NCBI RefSeq assembly: GCF_000696095.1
Contig: NZ_BAYX01000028.1
Coordinates: forward strand, 1-51,640
Source of the DNA: Rhizobium rhizogenes NBRC 13257
Lineage (GTDB): Bacteria; Pseudomonadota; Alphaproteobacteria; Rhizobiales; Rhizobiaceae
Reading direction: 5' to 3'
DNA: 51,640 bases
In this document: one piece after another, positions 1-8,374 of the stretch
How positions within the stretch are numbered: position 1 is the first letter of the stretch
Layout: each line of letters begins with the position of its first letter
Program-made: the position numbers and the translations under genes
The notes under the pieces: generated by a model
The model's input: only the letters and a program-made list of their open reading frames with translations
Database searches by the model: none
What the model was told of the DNA's origin: nothing

Positions 1-57
1 AAACGACGAGGTAATAACGAGCGCGAACGCACCCTTCAACGCAATACGAAATGCCAT
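1..57 (-). CDS. N-terminus of an exported or membrane protein (partial)
   Basis: Only the first 19 codons lie in the window; the rest is beyond the left edge. An ATG at 57-55 is preceded on the minus strand by a GGGGGAG ribosome binding site about 5 bases upstream. The visible peptide starts MAFRIALKGAFALVIT, a basic residue followed by a hydrophobic stretch, as in a signal peptide or first membrane helix. The family cannot be recognised from this much sequence. It lies downstream of valS on the same strand but is separated from it by a terminator and about 350 bases, so it probably has its own promoter. Confidence 0.6.
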   Translation of the reverse strand, partial: MAFRIALKGAFALVITSSF

Positions 58-404
58 TGTGTCTCCCCCACTTGTGCATCTATGTGTCTGATTGTTGCGA
101 CGATCATCCCAATTGGCAATGCACCGCTGACGCCCTGGGAGCTCGCGATATAGTGACTGATTTACGTAAGAAAGTGAGCTACATGCTCCATTACGGTTCG
201 CGTTAGTTATTTTTTTCTTCTTCAAAAACATTTTATGCCCCACATAGATTAATATTCTCTACTGAAACAATTCTGTTACAATCCGACAACAGTTTCGCTT
301 TTCGAGAAAGCTATCAATTTAGGGGTAATTGTTTTCGCCTGCGCGAAGCTGGCGATGGGCGAGATCAGCTGTTTTGATGATTCCATCGAATCGATGGCGC
401 AATA
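58..404. other. Intergenic region, AT-rich, no gene seen
   Basis: No convincing coding sequence on either strand. The stretch around 200-330 is clearly more AT-rich than the genes around it, as expected for the promoter region of the minus-strand gene at the window edge. I could not define a specific promoter motif. Confidence 0.5.
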
Positions 405-441
405 AAAAAGGGCACGCGACCTTTGTCCGCATGCCCTTTTT
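405..441 (-). terminator. Rho-independent terminator of valS
   Basis: Inverted repeat: AAAAAGGGCA (405-414) pairs with TGCCCTTTTT (432-441), and GCG/CGC pairs extend the stem past one mismatch. Read on the minus strand it ends in a run of T. It lies about 20 bases after the valS stop codon. Confidence 0.85.
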
Positions 442-460
442 ATTTGGATTATCTGCGACC

Positions 461-3304
461 TCAGCCGGCTTCGCTGACCCTGGCAAGAGCGACCTTCAGG
501 CTGGCGAGCTGCCCCTGGAGTTCGTCCAGACGCTCGCGCTCGGCGGCAACCACATCCGGATTGGCATTGGCGACGAACTTCTCGTTCGACAGCTTGCCGA
601 CGATGCGGGCCATTTCCTGCTCGTTCTTGGCGATCCCCTTCTCCAGACGTGCTTTCTCGACGGAAAGGTCGATGAGGCTGCCGAGCGGCAGGCAGGCGGT
701 CGCTTCACCGACGACGATCTGCGCCGCGCCCTTTGGAGCGGTATCCGAAAGTGAAATCGCCTCGACACGCGCCAGCCGCTTGATCGCCGCATCGTGGCGG
801 AAGAGACGTTCGCGGGTCAGGCTGTTGGCACCAACGATTACCAGCGGGGCGGTGGCAGCCGGCGGTACGTTCATTTCCGAGCGTACGGAGCGCAGACCGG
901 AGACAAGATCGATCAGCCAGTTGATCTCGTCGGCCGCGACATCGTCGGCATAGGAGGGAACCGGCCACTCGGCGTGGCAGATCAGGCCGTCACGCTCCTT
1001 GCCCTCGCCCGCCGTATGCGCCCAGAGCTCTTCGGTCATGAAGGGCATGAAGGGGTGCAGCAGCTTGTAGGTCTCTTCAAGAACATAGGCCGCGCAGGAT
1101 TGCGCCTCCGCCTTGGCGTTCTCATCATCGCCGCTGAAGACGGGCTTCAGGAGTTCGAGATACCAGTCGCAGAACTGGTTCCAGATGAAGCGATAAAGCG
1201 TGCCGGCGGCATCGTTAAAGCGATAGGCTTCGATCGCCTCGGTGACGTCGCGCTCGGTGCGGGCAAGCTCGGTCAGGATCCAGCGATTGATGGTGAGCTC
1301 GGCTGCTTCCGGCACGAAATGCGGGTCGCTCTTGGCGCCGTTCATCTCGGCGAAGCGCGTGGCGTTCCACAGCTTGGTACCGAAATTGCGGTAGCCGGCG
1401 ATGCGGGACGGATCGAGCTTCACGTCGCGGCCCTGTGCGGCCATGATCGCCAGCGTGAAACGCAGGGAATCGGCGCCGTACTGGTCGATCAGCTCGAGCG
1501 GATCGATGACGTTGCCCTTGGACTTCGACATCTTCTGCCCGTTCTTGTCGCGCACTAGAGCGTGAACATAGACCGTGTTGAAGGGCTCGACCGGATCGCC
1601 GTTCTTATCCTTCATGAAATGCAGGCCCATCATCATCATGCGGGCAACCCAGAAGAAGATGATGTCGAAGCCGGTGACGAGCACGTTGGTCGGATAGTAG
1701 CGCGCCAGTTCCGGCGTCTCATCCGGCCAGCCAAGTGTCGAGAACGGCCAGAGAGCGGACGAGAACCAGGTGTCGAGCACGTCTTCGTCGCGCGTCAGGA
1801 TTTCGCCCGGCTTGAAGTTTTCCAGCAAGTCCTCGACATAGGCCTTCATCGGCCCTTCATGCGAGAGATAGTGCTGGATCGCCGCCTGCAGCGCTTCTTC
1901 CTCGGTCTTTTCGACGAAGACCTGACCGTCCGGGCCATACCAGGCGGGGATCTGATGACCCCACCAGAGCTGACGGGAAACGCACCAGGGTTGGATGTTT
2001 TCCATCCAGTCGTAATAGGTCTTGTCCCAGCTCTTCGGAACGAGCTTAGTGCGGCCTTCGCGGACGGAGGCGATCGCCGGTTCGGCGAGCGTCTTGGCGT
2101 CTACATACCACTGCTCGGTCAGGCGCGGCTCGATCGGAACGCCGCCACGGTCGCCATGCGGGACCATATGCTTATGCGGCTCGATCTTGTCGAGCAGGCC
2201 AGCCTCTTCGAAGATGCGGACGATGATCTTGCGCGCTTCGAAACGGTCCGTGCCTTCCAGCTCATCCCAGGCGCCATGCAAAGCGGCTGGATGATCCAGA
2301 CCTTCGAGGAAGTCCTCGTTGTCTTTGATGGTGATGGAAGCTTCCGGCGTCAGAATGTTGACGACGCGCAGACCACGGCGCTTGCCGACATCGAAGTCGT
2401 TGAAATCATGCGCGGGCGTCATCTTGACGGCACCGGTGCCCGCGGTCGGATCCGGATATTCGTCGGCGACGATCGGGATGCGGCGGCCGACGATCGGCAG
2501 GACGACATGCTTGCCGACGATTGCTTTGTAGCGTTCGTCCTCCGGATTGACGGCAATGCCGGTGTCGCCGAGCATGGTTTCCGGACGGGTGGTGGCGACG
2601 ACGAGATAGTCGCGCGTTTCCCATTCCGTCGCCTTGCCTTCCTCGTCGAAGGCAATCGGATGCTGATAGGTGACGCCTTCTTCCAGCGGGTAGCGCAGGT
2701 GCCAGAGATGGCCGTTGATCTCATGCTGCTCGACTTCGATATCCGAAATCGCCGTCAGCATTTTCGGATCCCAGTTGACCAGCCGCTTGTCGCGATAGAT
2801 CAGGCCTTCCTTGTAGAGCGTGACGAAGACTTCGAGAACGGCCTTCGACAGACCCTCGTCCATGGTGAAGCGTTCGCGCGACCAATCGCAGGATGCGCCG
2901 AGGCGCTTAAGCTGATTGAAGATCAGCCCGCCGGACTCTTCTTTCCATTCCCAGACCTTGTCGATAAAGGCTTCGCGACCCATGACATGACGACTAGGCT
3001 GCTGTCTTTCGGCAAGACGCCGCTCAACGACCATCTGCGTGGCGATGCCGGCATGGTCCATGCCCGGCTGCCAGAGTACATCCTTGCCGCGCATGCGCTC
3101 GAAGCGCACCATGATGTCCTGCAGCGTATTGTTCAGCGCATGGCCCATGTGCAACGAACCGGTGACGTTCGGCGGCGGGATGACGATCGTGAAGGTTTCG
3201 GCGCCAGGCTTGGCGTTCACACCGGCGCGAAAGGCGTCGGCCTCTTCCCATTTCTGGGCGATCTTCGGTTCGACGGCGGCGGAATCATAGGTTTTGTCGA
3301 GCAT
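461..3304 (-). CDS. valS: Valine--tRNA ligase
   Basis: Cytoplasmic class I aminoacyl-tRNA synthetase that charges tRNA-Val. It is 947 residues long, normal for the family. The class I HIGH motif appears as HMGH at residues 52-55, after PPPNVTGS, and the KMSKS loop is at 591-595. Between them lies the CP1 editing insertion (roughly 190-380) with the conserved TTRPETMLGD segment at 238-247. The C-terminus carries the anticodon-binding region and a valine-specific coiled coil (about 880-945). The frame is open 20 codons further upstream, but the start at 3304 (MLDKTYDSA) matches the usual rhizobial N-terminus. Its neighbour popZ lies upstream on the same strand and has its own terminator, so valS is probably a separate transcript. 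Confidence 0.97.
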   Translation of the reverse strand: MLDKTYDSAAVEPKIAQKWEEADAFRAGVNAKPGAETFTIVIPPPNVTGSLHMGHALNNTLQDIMVRFERMRGKDVLWQPGMDHAGIATQMVVERRLAERQQPSRHVMGREAFIDKVWEWKEESGGLIFNQLKRLGASCDWSRERFTMDEGLSKAVLEVFVTLYKEGLIYRDKRLVNWDPKMLTAISDIEVEQHEINGHLWHLRYPLEEGVTYQHPIAFDEEGKATEWETRDYLVVATTRPETMLGDTGIAVNPEDERYKAIVGKHVVLPIVGRRIPIVADEYPDPTAGTGAVKMTPAHDFNDFDVGKRRGLRVVNILTPEASITIKDNEDFLEGLDHPAALHGAWDELEGTDRFEARKIIVRIFEEAGLLDKIEPHKHMVPHGDRGGVPIEPRLTEQWYVDAKTLAEPAIASVREGRTKLVPKSWDKTYYDWMENIQPWCVSRQLWWGHQIPAWYGPDGQVFVEKTEEEALQAAIQHYLSHEGPMKAYVEDLLENFKPGEILTRDEDVLDTWFSSALWPFSTLGWPDETPELARYYPTNVLVTGFDIIFFWVARMMMMGLHFMKDKNGDPVEPFNTVYVHALVRDKNGQKMSKSKGNVIDPLELIDQYGADSLRFTLAIMAAQGRDVKLDPSRIAGYRNFGTKLWNATRFAEMNGAKSDPHFVPEAAELTINRWILTELARTERDVTEAIEAYRFNDAAGTLYRFIWNQFCDWYLELLKPVFSGDDENAKAEAQSCAAYVLEETYKLLHPFMPFMTEELWAHTAGEGKERDGLICHAEWPVPSYADDVAADEINWLIDLVSGLRSVRSEMNVPPAATAPLVIVGANSLTRERLFRHDAAIKRLARVEAISLSDTAPKGAAQIVVGEATACLPLGSLIDLSVEKARLEKGIAKNEQEMARIVGKLSNEKFVANANPDVVAAERERLDELQGQLASLKVALARVSEAG

Positions 3305-3370
3305 TTTGGGACCGGATCTAGAGGGTTCGGTGATGCGGGTTGTAAATAGGATGGTCGCAGGCAAGTCAAT

Positions 3371-3399
3371 AAAAAAGCCGCCCCGGAAGCCGGAGCGGC
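3371..3399 (-). terminator. Rho-independent terminator of popZ
   Basis: GCCGC at 3377-3381 pairs with GCGGC at 3395-3399, and CCGG at 3383-3386 pairs with CCGG at 3390-3393, leaving a short loop. On the minus strand this is followed by TTTTTT. It lies between popZ and valS. Confidence 0.85.
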
Positions 3400-3425
3400 G
3401 GATCGTCTACCCGAAGCTCAGGCTG

Positions 3426-4349
3426 TCAGCGGCGCGGGCCGCGTGCCACTCGTTCGATTTCTTCACGCACGAGACGCTCGACCAGCGTCGGCAGGTTGTC
3501 GTCGAGCCAATCCTGCAGCATCGGCCGCAGCATCTCCTCTGCGATCTGATCCAGCGACCGGCGCTCGCTGCCATCGATCGCAGCGGCGAGTTCTCCGAAG
3601 GACCGTGCAACCTGCGCGCCGGCCGCTTCCGACATCAACGAAGACGAGAGTTCGGCCTGTACCTGCGGCAGGAAACGATCGGCGGTGGCCACTGCCGGCT
3701 GTTGTGGCGGCGGATTGAAAACGGGGGCTTCGGCCGGTGCGGCTGCGGCCGGACGCTCTTCCACCTGTTTCGGTTCGGCGTCGGCCTGCGCCTCGACCTT
3801 GGCCGCATGCAGCGCAGCCTCGGCGAGAAGTGCGGCCGTCGGCGCGGTTGCGGCCGATGCGGGTGCTTCAGTAACGGTATTGCGCAGCGGCACACCAGCG
3901 AGCGGCTCGACGCGGGCCTCGGCAAGGCGCGCGACCATGGCTGGCGGCAACTCGCGCAGCTGCGGTGCTTCGCGGGCCGGGTTCAGTTGCGCGGCATTGC
4001 GCTCGGAAGCGGCACGAACGCGCGCGGCGACATCGGCAAGCGACAGGGTGCGAGCGGGCGCTTCCGGCTCACGCATCGGCATCTGCGAATTGGCGGCGAC
4101 GAAACGCGGTTCGGAGTCGGCGGCTGTAACCGACGATGCATTCGCCAGGTCCGCGGCGGCGAATTCCTCATCGACCGTCAGGTGGATATCGTCATCGCGC
4201 TCATCGTCGGCGGTGGTGTAGACAGCTGGCAGGGACGGCGAAATGGAATGGGCGGCGCCGGGCTCGTTGCTCTCGATGATCCGGCGGATGGACGCCAGGA
4301 TCTCCTCCATGGACGGTTCACGCACGACACTTGGCTGAGCCATATTCAT
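3426..4349 (-). CDS. popZ: PopZ/DUF2497-family polar organising protein
   Basis: 307 residues. The architecture is that of alphaproteobacterial PopZ. A conserved N-terminal helix (MEEILASIRRIIES, residues 14-27) is followed by a long low-complexity Ala/Pro/Glu-rich middle (about 30-255) and a conserved amphipathic C-terminal region (about 265-302, including MLRPMLQDWLDDNLP and LVERLVREEIERVA). In Caulobacter and Agrobacterium such proteins assemble into a polar matrix that anchors the chromosome origin or growth-pole factors. The role here is inferred from family. A second possible start (MAQPS) lies two codons downstream. The gene sits just upstream of valS, an arrangement I recall from other rhizobia. 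Confidence 0.85.
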   Translation of the reverse strand: MNMAQPSVVREPSMEEILASIRRIIESNEPGAAHSISPSLPAVYTTADDERDDDIHLTVDEEFAAADLANASSVTAADSEPRFVAANSQMPMREPEAPARTLSLADVAARVRAASERNAAQLNPAREAPQLRELPPAMVARLAEARVEPLAGVPLRNTVTEAPASAATAPTAALLAEAALHAAKVEAQADAEPKQVEERPAAAAPAEAPVFNPPPQQPAVATADRFLPQVQAELSSSLMSEAAGAQVARSFGELAAAIDGSERRSLDQIAEEMLRPMLQDWLDDNLPTLVERLVREEIERVARGPRR

Positions 4350-4532
4350 CCCCGTTTTCCCAGATACAACGACCGGAATCCCGTCAAAGGAGCGCCCGAA
4401 TCAGCGCCACCCTAGAATACTACCCTTGGGAAAAAAATCACCGCGAAAGCACTAAGCCCGCTGATGCACAGTTTTGTTACGGTCGGCGCGAATCGCGTGC
4501 GATTGCCGATTTCATTACTGGAGAGCCCAACG

Positions 4533-4556
4533 AAAAACGGGCGCCTGAAGCGCCCG
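4533..4556 (-). terminator. Rho-independent terminator of the pcm-family gene
   Basis: CGGGCGC (4538-4544) and GCGCCCG (4550-4556) form a perfect 7-bp stem with a 5-base loop. The minus-strand transcript then runs into TTTTT (complement of 4533-4537). Confidence 0.9.
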
Positions 4557-4587
4557 TCTCAAAAGGATCATTCGGCCATACTGCCGA

Positions 4588-5259
4588 TCAGAACACGAAT
4601 TCCTTGGCCTTGGCAAAGCCCGGCAGTGGCTTGATCGACGCATTGAAGAAGACGTTTTCCGAAAGAGCTCCGCGCTCGCGCATGAAGACGGTGGCGCGGG
4701 CGGCATGGCCATAGCCCAGCACCACGATCAAACGACCGCCTTCGCCGAGCTGATCGAGCAGTGCCTGCGGCACTTCCTGAACCGAACCATCGACAAAAAT
4801 GACATCGTAGGCGCCGCTGGCGGCATAGCCCTTTTCCAGCTCGCCGGTAACGACCGTGACGTTGTCATGGCCGAGCGCTGCGAGATTGGTCTTGGCCGTA
4901 GCGGCCAGCGCCTCGTCGGATTCGAGCGCGACGACCTTGCCGGCCAGGATCGACAGGAGCGCCGAGACGTAACCCGTGCCGCAACCGACATCGAGAACCT
5001 TGTCTTCCTTGGTGATCGCGCCGAGCTGCAAGAGCTTTGCCAGCGGCGACGCTTCCATCAGGAAGCGCGCCGGCGTGCCTGCAGCCGCCGGACAGACCTC
5101 GATATCATTGTCGACATAGGCCAGGAGCTTCGACTTCTCCGGCACGAAATTTTCGCGCGGCACCGTCAGAAACGCATTCAACACGGAATGGGAGGTAACA
5201 TCCGTCGTGCGGATCTGGTTCTCGACCATCTTCACGCGTGCTGCTTCGAAATCCATCAT
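4588..5259 (-). CDS. pcm: Protein-L-isoaspartate O-methyltransferase family protein
   Basis: SAM-dependent methyltransferase of the PCMT family, 223 residues. The SAM-binding motif I is VLDVGCGTG at residues 88-96. The N-terminal segment with MVENQIRTTDVTS, and VPRENFVP at 33-40, is typical of the family. Classical enzymes repair isoaspartyl residues in damaged proteins. Here the segment just before motif I (CPAAAGTPARFLMEAS) differs from the usual GQTISQP sequence, so substrate use is less certain. Tandem ATG codons give starts at 5259 or 5256, both behind a GAGAGG ribosome binding site. The gene is monocistronic, with its own terminator. Confidence 0.85.
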   Translation of the reverse strand: MMDFEAARVKMVENQIRTTDVTSHSVLNAFLTVPRENFVPEKSKLLAYVDNDIEVCPAAAGTPARFLMEASPLAKLLQLGAITKEDKVLDVGCGTGYVSALLSILAGKVVALESDEALAATAKTNLAALGHDNVTVVTGELEKGYAASGAYDVIFVDGSVQEVPQALLDQLGEGGRLIVVLGYGHAARATVFMRERGALSENVFFNASIKPLPGFAKAKEFVF

Positions 5260-5413
5260 ATCCTCTCGCGCCCGAAGGCTAAGCCGGTTTTGCTTCTATG
5301 CTTAGCGTGTCTTAATCGCGTGCGGCTACGCTTTCAAGGCGTTGCTGCGGCAGACGCAGAGATTCATGATGATGCGTCGCGCCGTAACAACAGCGGCCTT
5401 GGTGATGCACGGA

Positions 5414-6556
5414 TCAGACCGCTCTCTTTTTATTGATCGCAGCAGGTTCCGACGCAACGGGCTCGCGTCTACCGAGGCTACGGCCGAACTCGTGAAACGG
5501 CTTCTCTATATAGAGATAGGAGATCCTCGAGACGATCAGCGATCCGACAAGCGTCACCACCAGCAGGTAACCGGCCTGCGCCCAGGGCGACGAAATCCCG
5601 AGCCTTGGCAGCGTGGCAAGTGCCAGAAGCAAAACCAGCATGTGCGAGAGATAGAGCGAATAGGCCATACTGCCCAGCCATTGCAGCGGTCGGCTGCAGG
5701 CAATGGCAGACATCCGTTCAAAGACGGCACCCCTGCCCTCACGCGCCGAAATGATAACCAGGATCGCCGTCAGCCAGATGGCGAGCGGCAGATAGTCGAC
5801 GGAACGCTGGAATATGCACAGGCCGACTCCGATCAGCCAAAGCTGGGGCAACGGCAAGGATTTCACGAAGGGGTCGTCGAGGGCGCGGCGTTTCATGAAA
5901 TAGAAGCTGGCGATGCCGACACCGAAATCGACCAGCCATTTGCTCAGAAAGCTTTCGGGCAGCGCCGGTGAGACCACGGCAACCGCGAAGGCCAAAACAA
6001 TGAGAACGGCGATTCGCGACCACGACACCGGTCTCGCGAGCAATCCGATCAAGAGCGGCGCCATCAGATAAAACTGCCATTCGAGCGAGATGCTCCAGGC
6101 CTGGCCGAGAAAGGCATAATCGGTGAACGGCAGAAAGCGCGGGGGCACCAGCCCATGCAGGCCCGTGACATGCACCAAAAGGTGCCAGGGCCAATAGGCG
6201 AGCGTATCATTGGCAATGCCGACCCGTGCCGCTTTCATCGAGCCGTCGGGTGAAGCCGCCCATATCTGAACCGCAACGCCTGCGACCGCGACGGAGATCG
6301 CCAGATAAAACAGATAGGCCGGGAAAATCCTCAGCGCGCGCCGGGCGATATACAGATGATAAGGTTCCGGCCGTTTGTCGATCAACGCGGTTATGGCGAA
6401 ACCGCTGAGGATGATGAAAACATCCACCGCATGTTCGTTATAGAACCGCTCCTGAAACAATCGTCCATGAATGGCGACGGCGGAAGCGACATGGCCGACA
6501 AGAACCCAGATCGCAAGCATGCCCCTAAGGGCCTCGAATTCCCTGACATATTTCAT
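5414..6556 (-). CDS. Acyltransferase 3 (OafA/YrhL-type) integral membrane protein
   Basis: A 380-residue polytopic inner-membrane protein with about ten hydrophobic segments. It begins MKYVREFEALRGMLAIWVLVGHV, with the ExLRGxxAxxVxxxH signature of acyltransferase family 3, whose members O-acetylate or O-acylate surface polysaccharides and lipids. The SxEWQFYL segment (WSISLEWQFYLMAP) is also diagnostic. The ATG at 6556 was chosen because GGTGGAG lies just upstream; a GTG at 6568 is part of that ribosome binding site. No polysaccharide genes are adjacent, so the acceptor is unknown. It may modify exopolysaccharide or LPS (inference). Confidence 0.85.
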   Translation of the reverse strand: MKYVREFEALRGMLAIWVLVGHVASAVAIHGRLFQERFYNEHAVDVFIILSGFAITALIDKRPEPYHLYIARRALRIFPAYLFYLAISVAVAGVAVQIWAASPDGSMKAARVGIANDTLAYWPWHLLVHVTGLHGLVPPRFLPFTDYAFLGQAWSISLEWQFYLMAPLLIGLLARPVSWSRIAVLIVLAFAVAVVSPALPESFLSKWLVDFGVGIASFYFMKRRALDDPFVKSLPLPQLWLIGVGLCIFQRSVDYLPLAIWLTAILVIISAREGRGAVFERMSAIACSRPLQWLGSMAYSLYLSHMLVLLLALATLPRLGISSPWAQAGYLLVVTLVGSLIVSRISYLYIEKPFHEFGRSLGRREPVASEPAAINKKRAV

Positions 6557-6782
6557 AAACTGCTCCACCAGCTTATCCGAATGTTCGGTCGGAAATAGAG
6601 GAGCAATCTATTTTTGCAATGCAGCAACATTTCCGCAAATGCGTTGTCGCGGCGTTCGACCCCTGAAACACACCCGACCGGCGCCAATCGACAAGTTATT
6701 TGATCATCGACCGCGATAGGTCTTGCACTCTCCTGAGATTCGTTCTAAACGCCCGCCATCACTCGCCTTTACTAAATCGGAT

Positions 6783-6856
6783 GGCCTCGTGGCGGAGTGG
6801 TTACGCAGAGGACTGCAAATCCTTGCATCCCGGTTCGATTCCGGGCGAGGCCTCCA
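6783..6856 (+). tRNA. tRNA-Cys (anticodon GCA)
   Basis: A 74-base cloverleaf. The acceptor stem GGCCTCG (6783-6789) pairs with CGAGGCC (6846-6852). U73 is the discriminator expected for tRNA-Cys, and CCA is encoded at 6854-6856. The anticodon loop CTGCAAA carries GCA. The TpsiC arm GGTTCGATTCC is intact. Confidence 0.97.
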
Positions 6857-7174
6857 TTTATTTTCTTAATGAAATCAGTTAGATACGCGATAATCAGGCT
6901 GGAAATTTCTGGCTTCATGTTGTGCGTTGTTCCCCTTGGTTTCCAGGCGTTTCCAACAGGGCACGGCAAAGCACCATACCGACCGGGCTGTGATGTCATC
7001 GAAGCGTGTCGGCGCGTCAGTCTGGATGATGGACATTGATTCCGTTTTGTCTTGTCATCCCACCGGCCCCGAAACATTCCAGCGAGCGTCGATCCCAGAC
7101 GAAACTGCCTCGCCAGGAGAAATGAATCGGCCTATGAGACAGGCTATAAGCATCCACAAATTTGAGAGTTTCCG
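6857..7174. other. Intergenic region after tRNA-Cys, no gene seen
   Basis: About 320 bases without a supported coding sequence. Open frames exist on both strands but lack ribosome binding sites and protein-like composition. I looked for a second copy of the tRNA 3' end as an attachment-site signature and saw none. Confidence 0.5.
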
Positions 7175-7426
7175 ATGACGGAGAGAAAATGGAGCAAGGC
7201 GGTCACGATCGCTCTTGAGAAACCCGAAGAGTGGGTAATCATCGATACGACCCAAGCAGCCTCCTGGGCGCTGATCGAGGATTGGCCTATCGAGGAAGCC
7301 CCCGCGTTGGACCGGGCGTTGTCCATCTGTGCCGATGTGATCAGCGGCAAGCGCACTCCCGAGGATGCACGGCAGGCGTTCATCGCCGCAGTGAAAGAGG
7401 CCAAGATACCGATGAAGGAGGGGTGA
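7175..7426 (+). CDS. DUF982 domain protein
   Basis: A small soluble protein of 83 residues. The pattern W-x-K/P-V-x-I at the start, the WPIEEAPALDRALSICADVISGKRTPEDARQAFIAA core and the short C-terminal tail match DUF982, a family expanded in Rhizobiales. Its function is unknown. Predicted helices dominate, with no signal peptide or membrane segment. The start ATG at 7175 is preceded by a weak GAGAG. The neighbours are tRNA-Cys and another small gene, which gives no functional context. Confidence 0.7.
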   Translation: MTERKWSKAVTIALEKPEEWVIIDTTQAASWALIEDWPIEEAPALDRALSICADVISGKRTPEDARQAFIAAVKEAKIPMKEG

Positions 7427-7590
7427 GATCCTCATTCTCCGCAGACCGCTCCCGGCGCTGCCGAGCTTTCTGACTGTCGGCGGATTGTAGCGTCAACCTT
7501 ATCTAGCGGATGTGGTGTGGCAACCAAATTCGGAACAATCAAGCTGACGACGACGTTGGGATACTGCCCATATGAAGAGGAGTATTTCTT

Positions 7591-7857
7591 ATGCGTCACG
7601 TTATTGGTTTTACGAAAAAGGTCACGGAACAACCGTTCCACCTCGTTGAGACTGACAGTCAGGCACCGCAGTTCACCATTGGCCAGGCCGTGAAAATCGA
7701 ACCCTCCGCTAACTGGCTTCAGATTTACCAGATCGGAACACGGGTCTATCCAGACCAGCTGTGCACGACGGTCATCGTCGGCGACTTGTCGCCCGCCGGA
7801 GCTCTCAGTGATGGAGAAAATTGGTCCGGTGCTCCTGACTGGGATAAAGAGCAGTAA
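7591..7857 (+). CDS. Small hypothetical protein
   Basis: 88 residues; I do not recognise the family. The ATG at 7591 follows a strong GAAGAGGAG ribosome binding site about 10 bases upstream, which is the main support for calling it a gene. The product is soluble, has no signal peptide, and is rich in beta-prone residues (FTIGQAVKIEP, LQIYQIGTRVYP, CTTVIVGDLSP), possibly a small all-beta fold. It is isolated, with the DUF982 gene 164 bases upstream on the same strand. Confidence 0.5.
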   Translation: MRHVIGFTKKVTEQPFHLVETDSQAPQFTIGQAVKIEPSANWLQIYQIGTRVYPDQLCTTVIVGDLSPAGALSDGENWSGAPDWDKEQ

Positions 7858-8374
7858 CCTTCTACCGCCATCAACCTCATGCGGCGTCCATCTTAAGCTT
7901 TACCCGCGCTGGCAGGCCTCACTTTTGCGATGGATGTCGCTCACAACGAAAGCCATGGACAGTCAAAGTCCTGCGTTCGCCCATCCGGCCGAGGTCTCCA
8001 AAATCTTCCCAATCGTTTCTCGATCGCAGCTAGTTTCGCCGATACGGCGGGTTACGATTGCGCGATTCCATGGCATTCCCCTTCCCTTACCCTCCCTCAG
8101 GTTACAGACGCACCCTGTTCGCAACCCCTGGAAAGCCTGCAATATAAGGCGAACCAGCGATTTGCGTCATTTTTGCAACAAAGATTTTTTTCGAGTAGCG
8201 TACATATAGTTCGCCAATCTTAGTAACTTGCCAAATCAGCGAAGCGGGTTCACCAAATAGTTCGTGAAGCTTACTACTTCGCACCTACTGATAGGGAACA
8301 TGAACGGGATGGGTTGGGCACGTCATTATTTGGCGCGATATCTCATGCCCAATCGGGAACAGATTGGAGTTATT
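7858..8374. other. Long leader/promoter region of the porin gene
   Basis: A 517-base stretch without a supported gene. The part from about 8130 to 8374 is AT-rich and lies directly before the porin start, so it probably holds the promoter and a long 5' untranslated region. An upstream in-frame ATG at 8264 has no good ribosome binding site and would place 37 residues before the signal peptide, so I treat this segment as untranslated. Confidence 0.45.

Noticed and set aside
1562..3349. 595-codon open frame on the plus strand opposite valS
   Set aside because: Shadow frame produced by high GC codon bias; valS on the other strand has complete synthetase motifs and this frame has no ribosome binding site or recognisable family.
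5342..5971. Plus-strand frames opposite the acyltransferase gene
   Set aside because: The minus strand encodes a clear polytopic acyltransferase with signature motifs; these are shadows.
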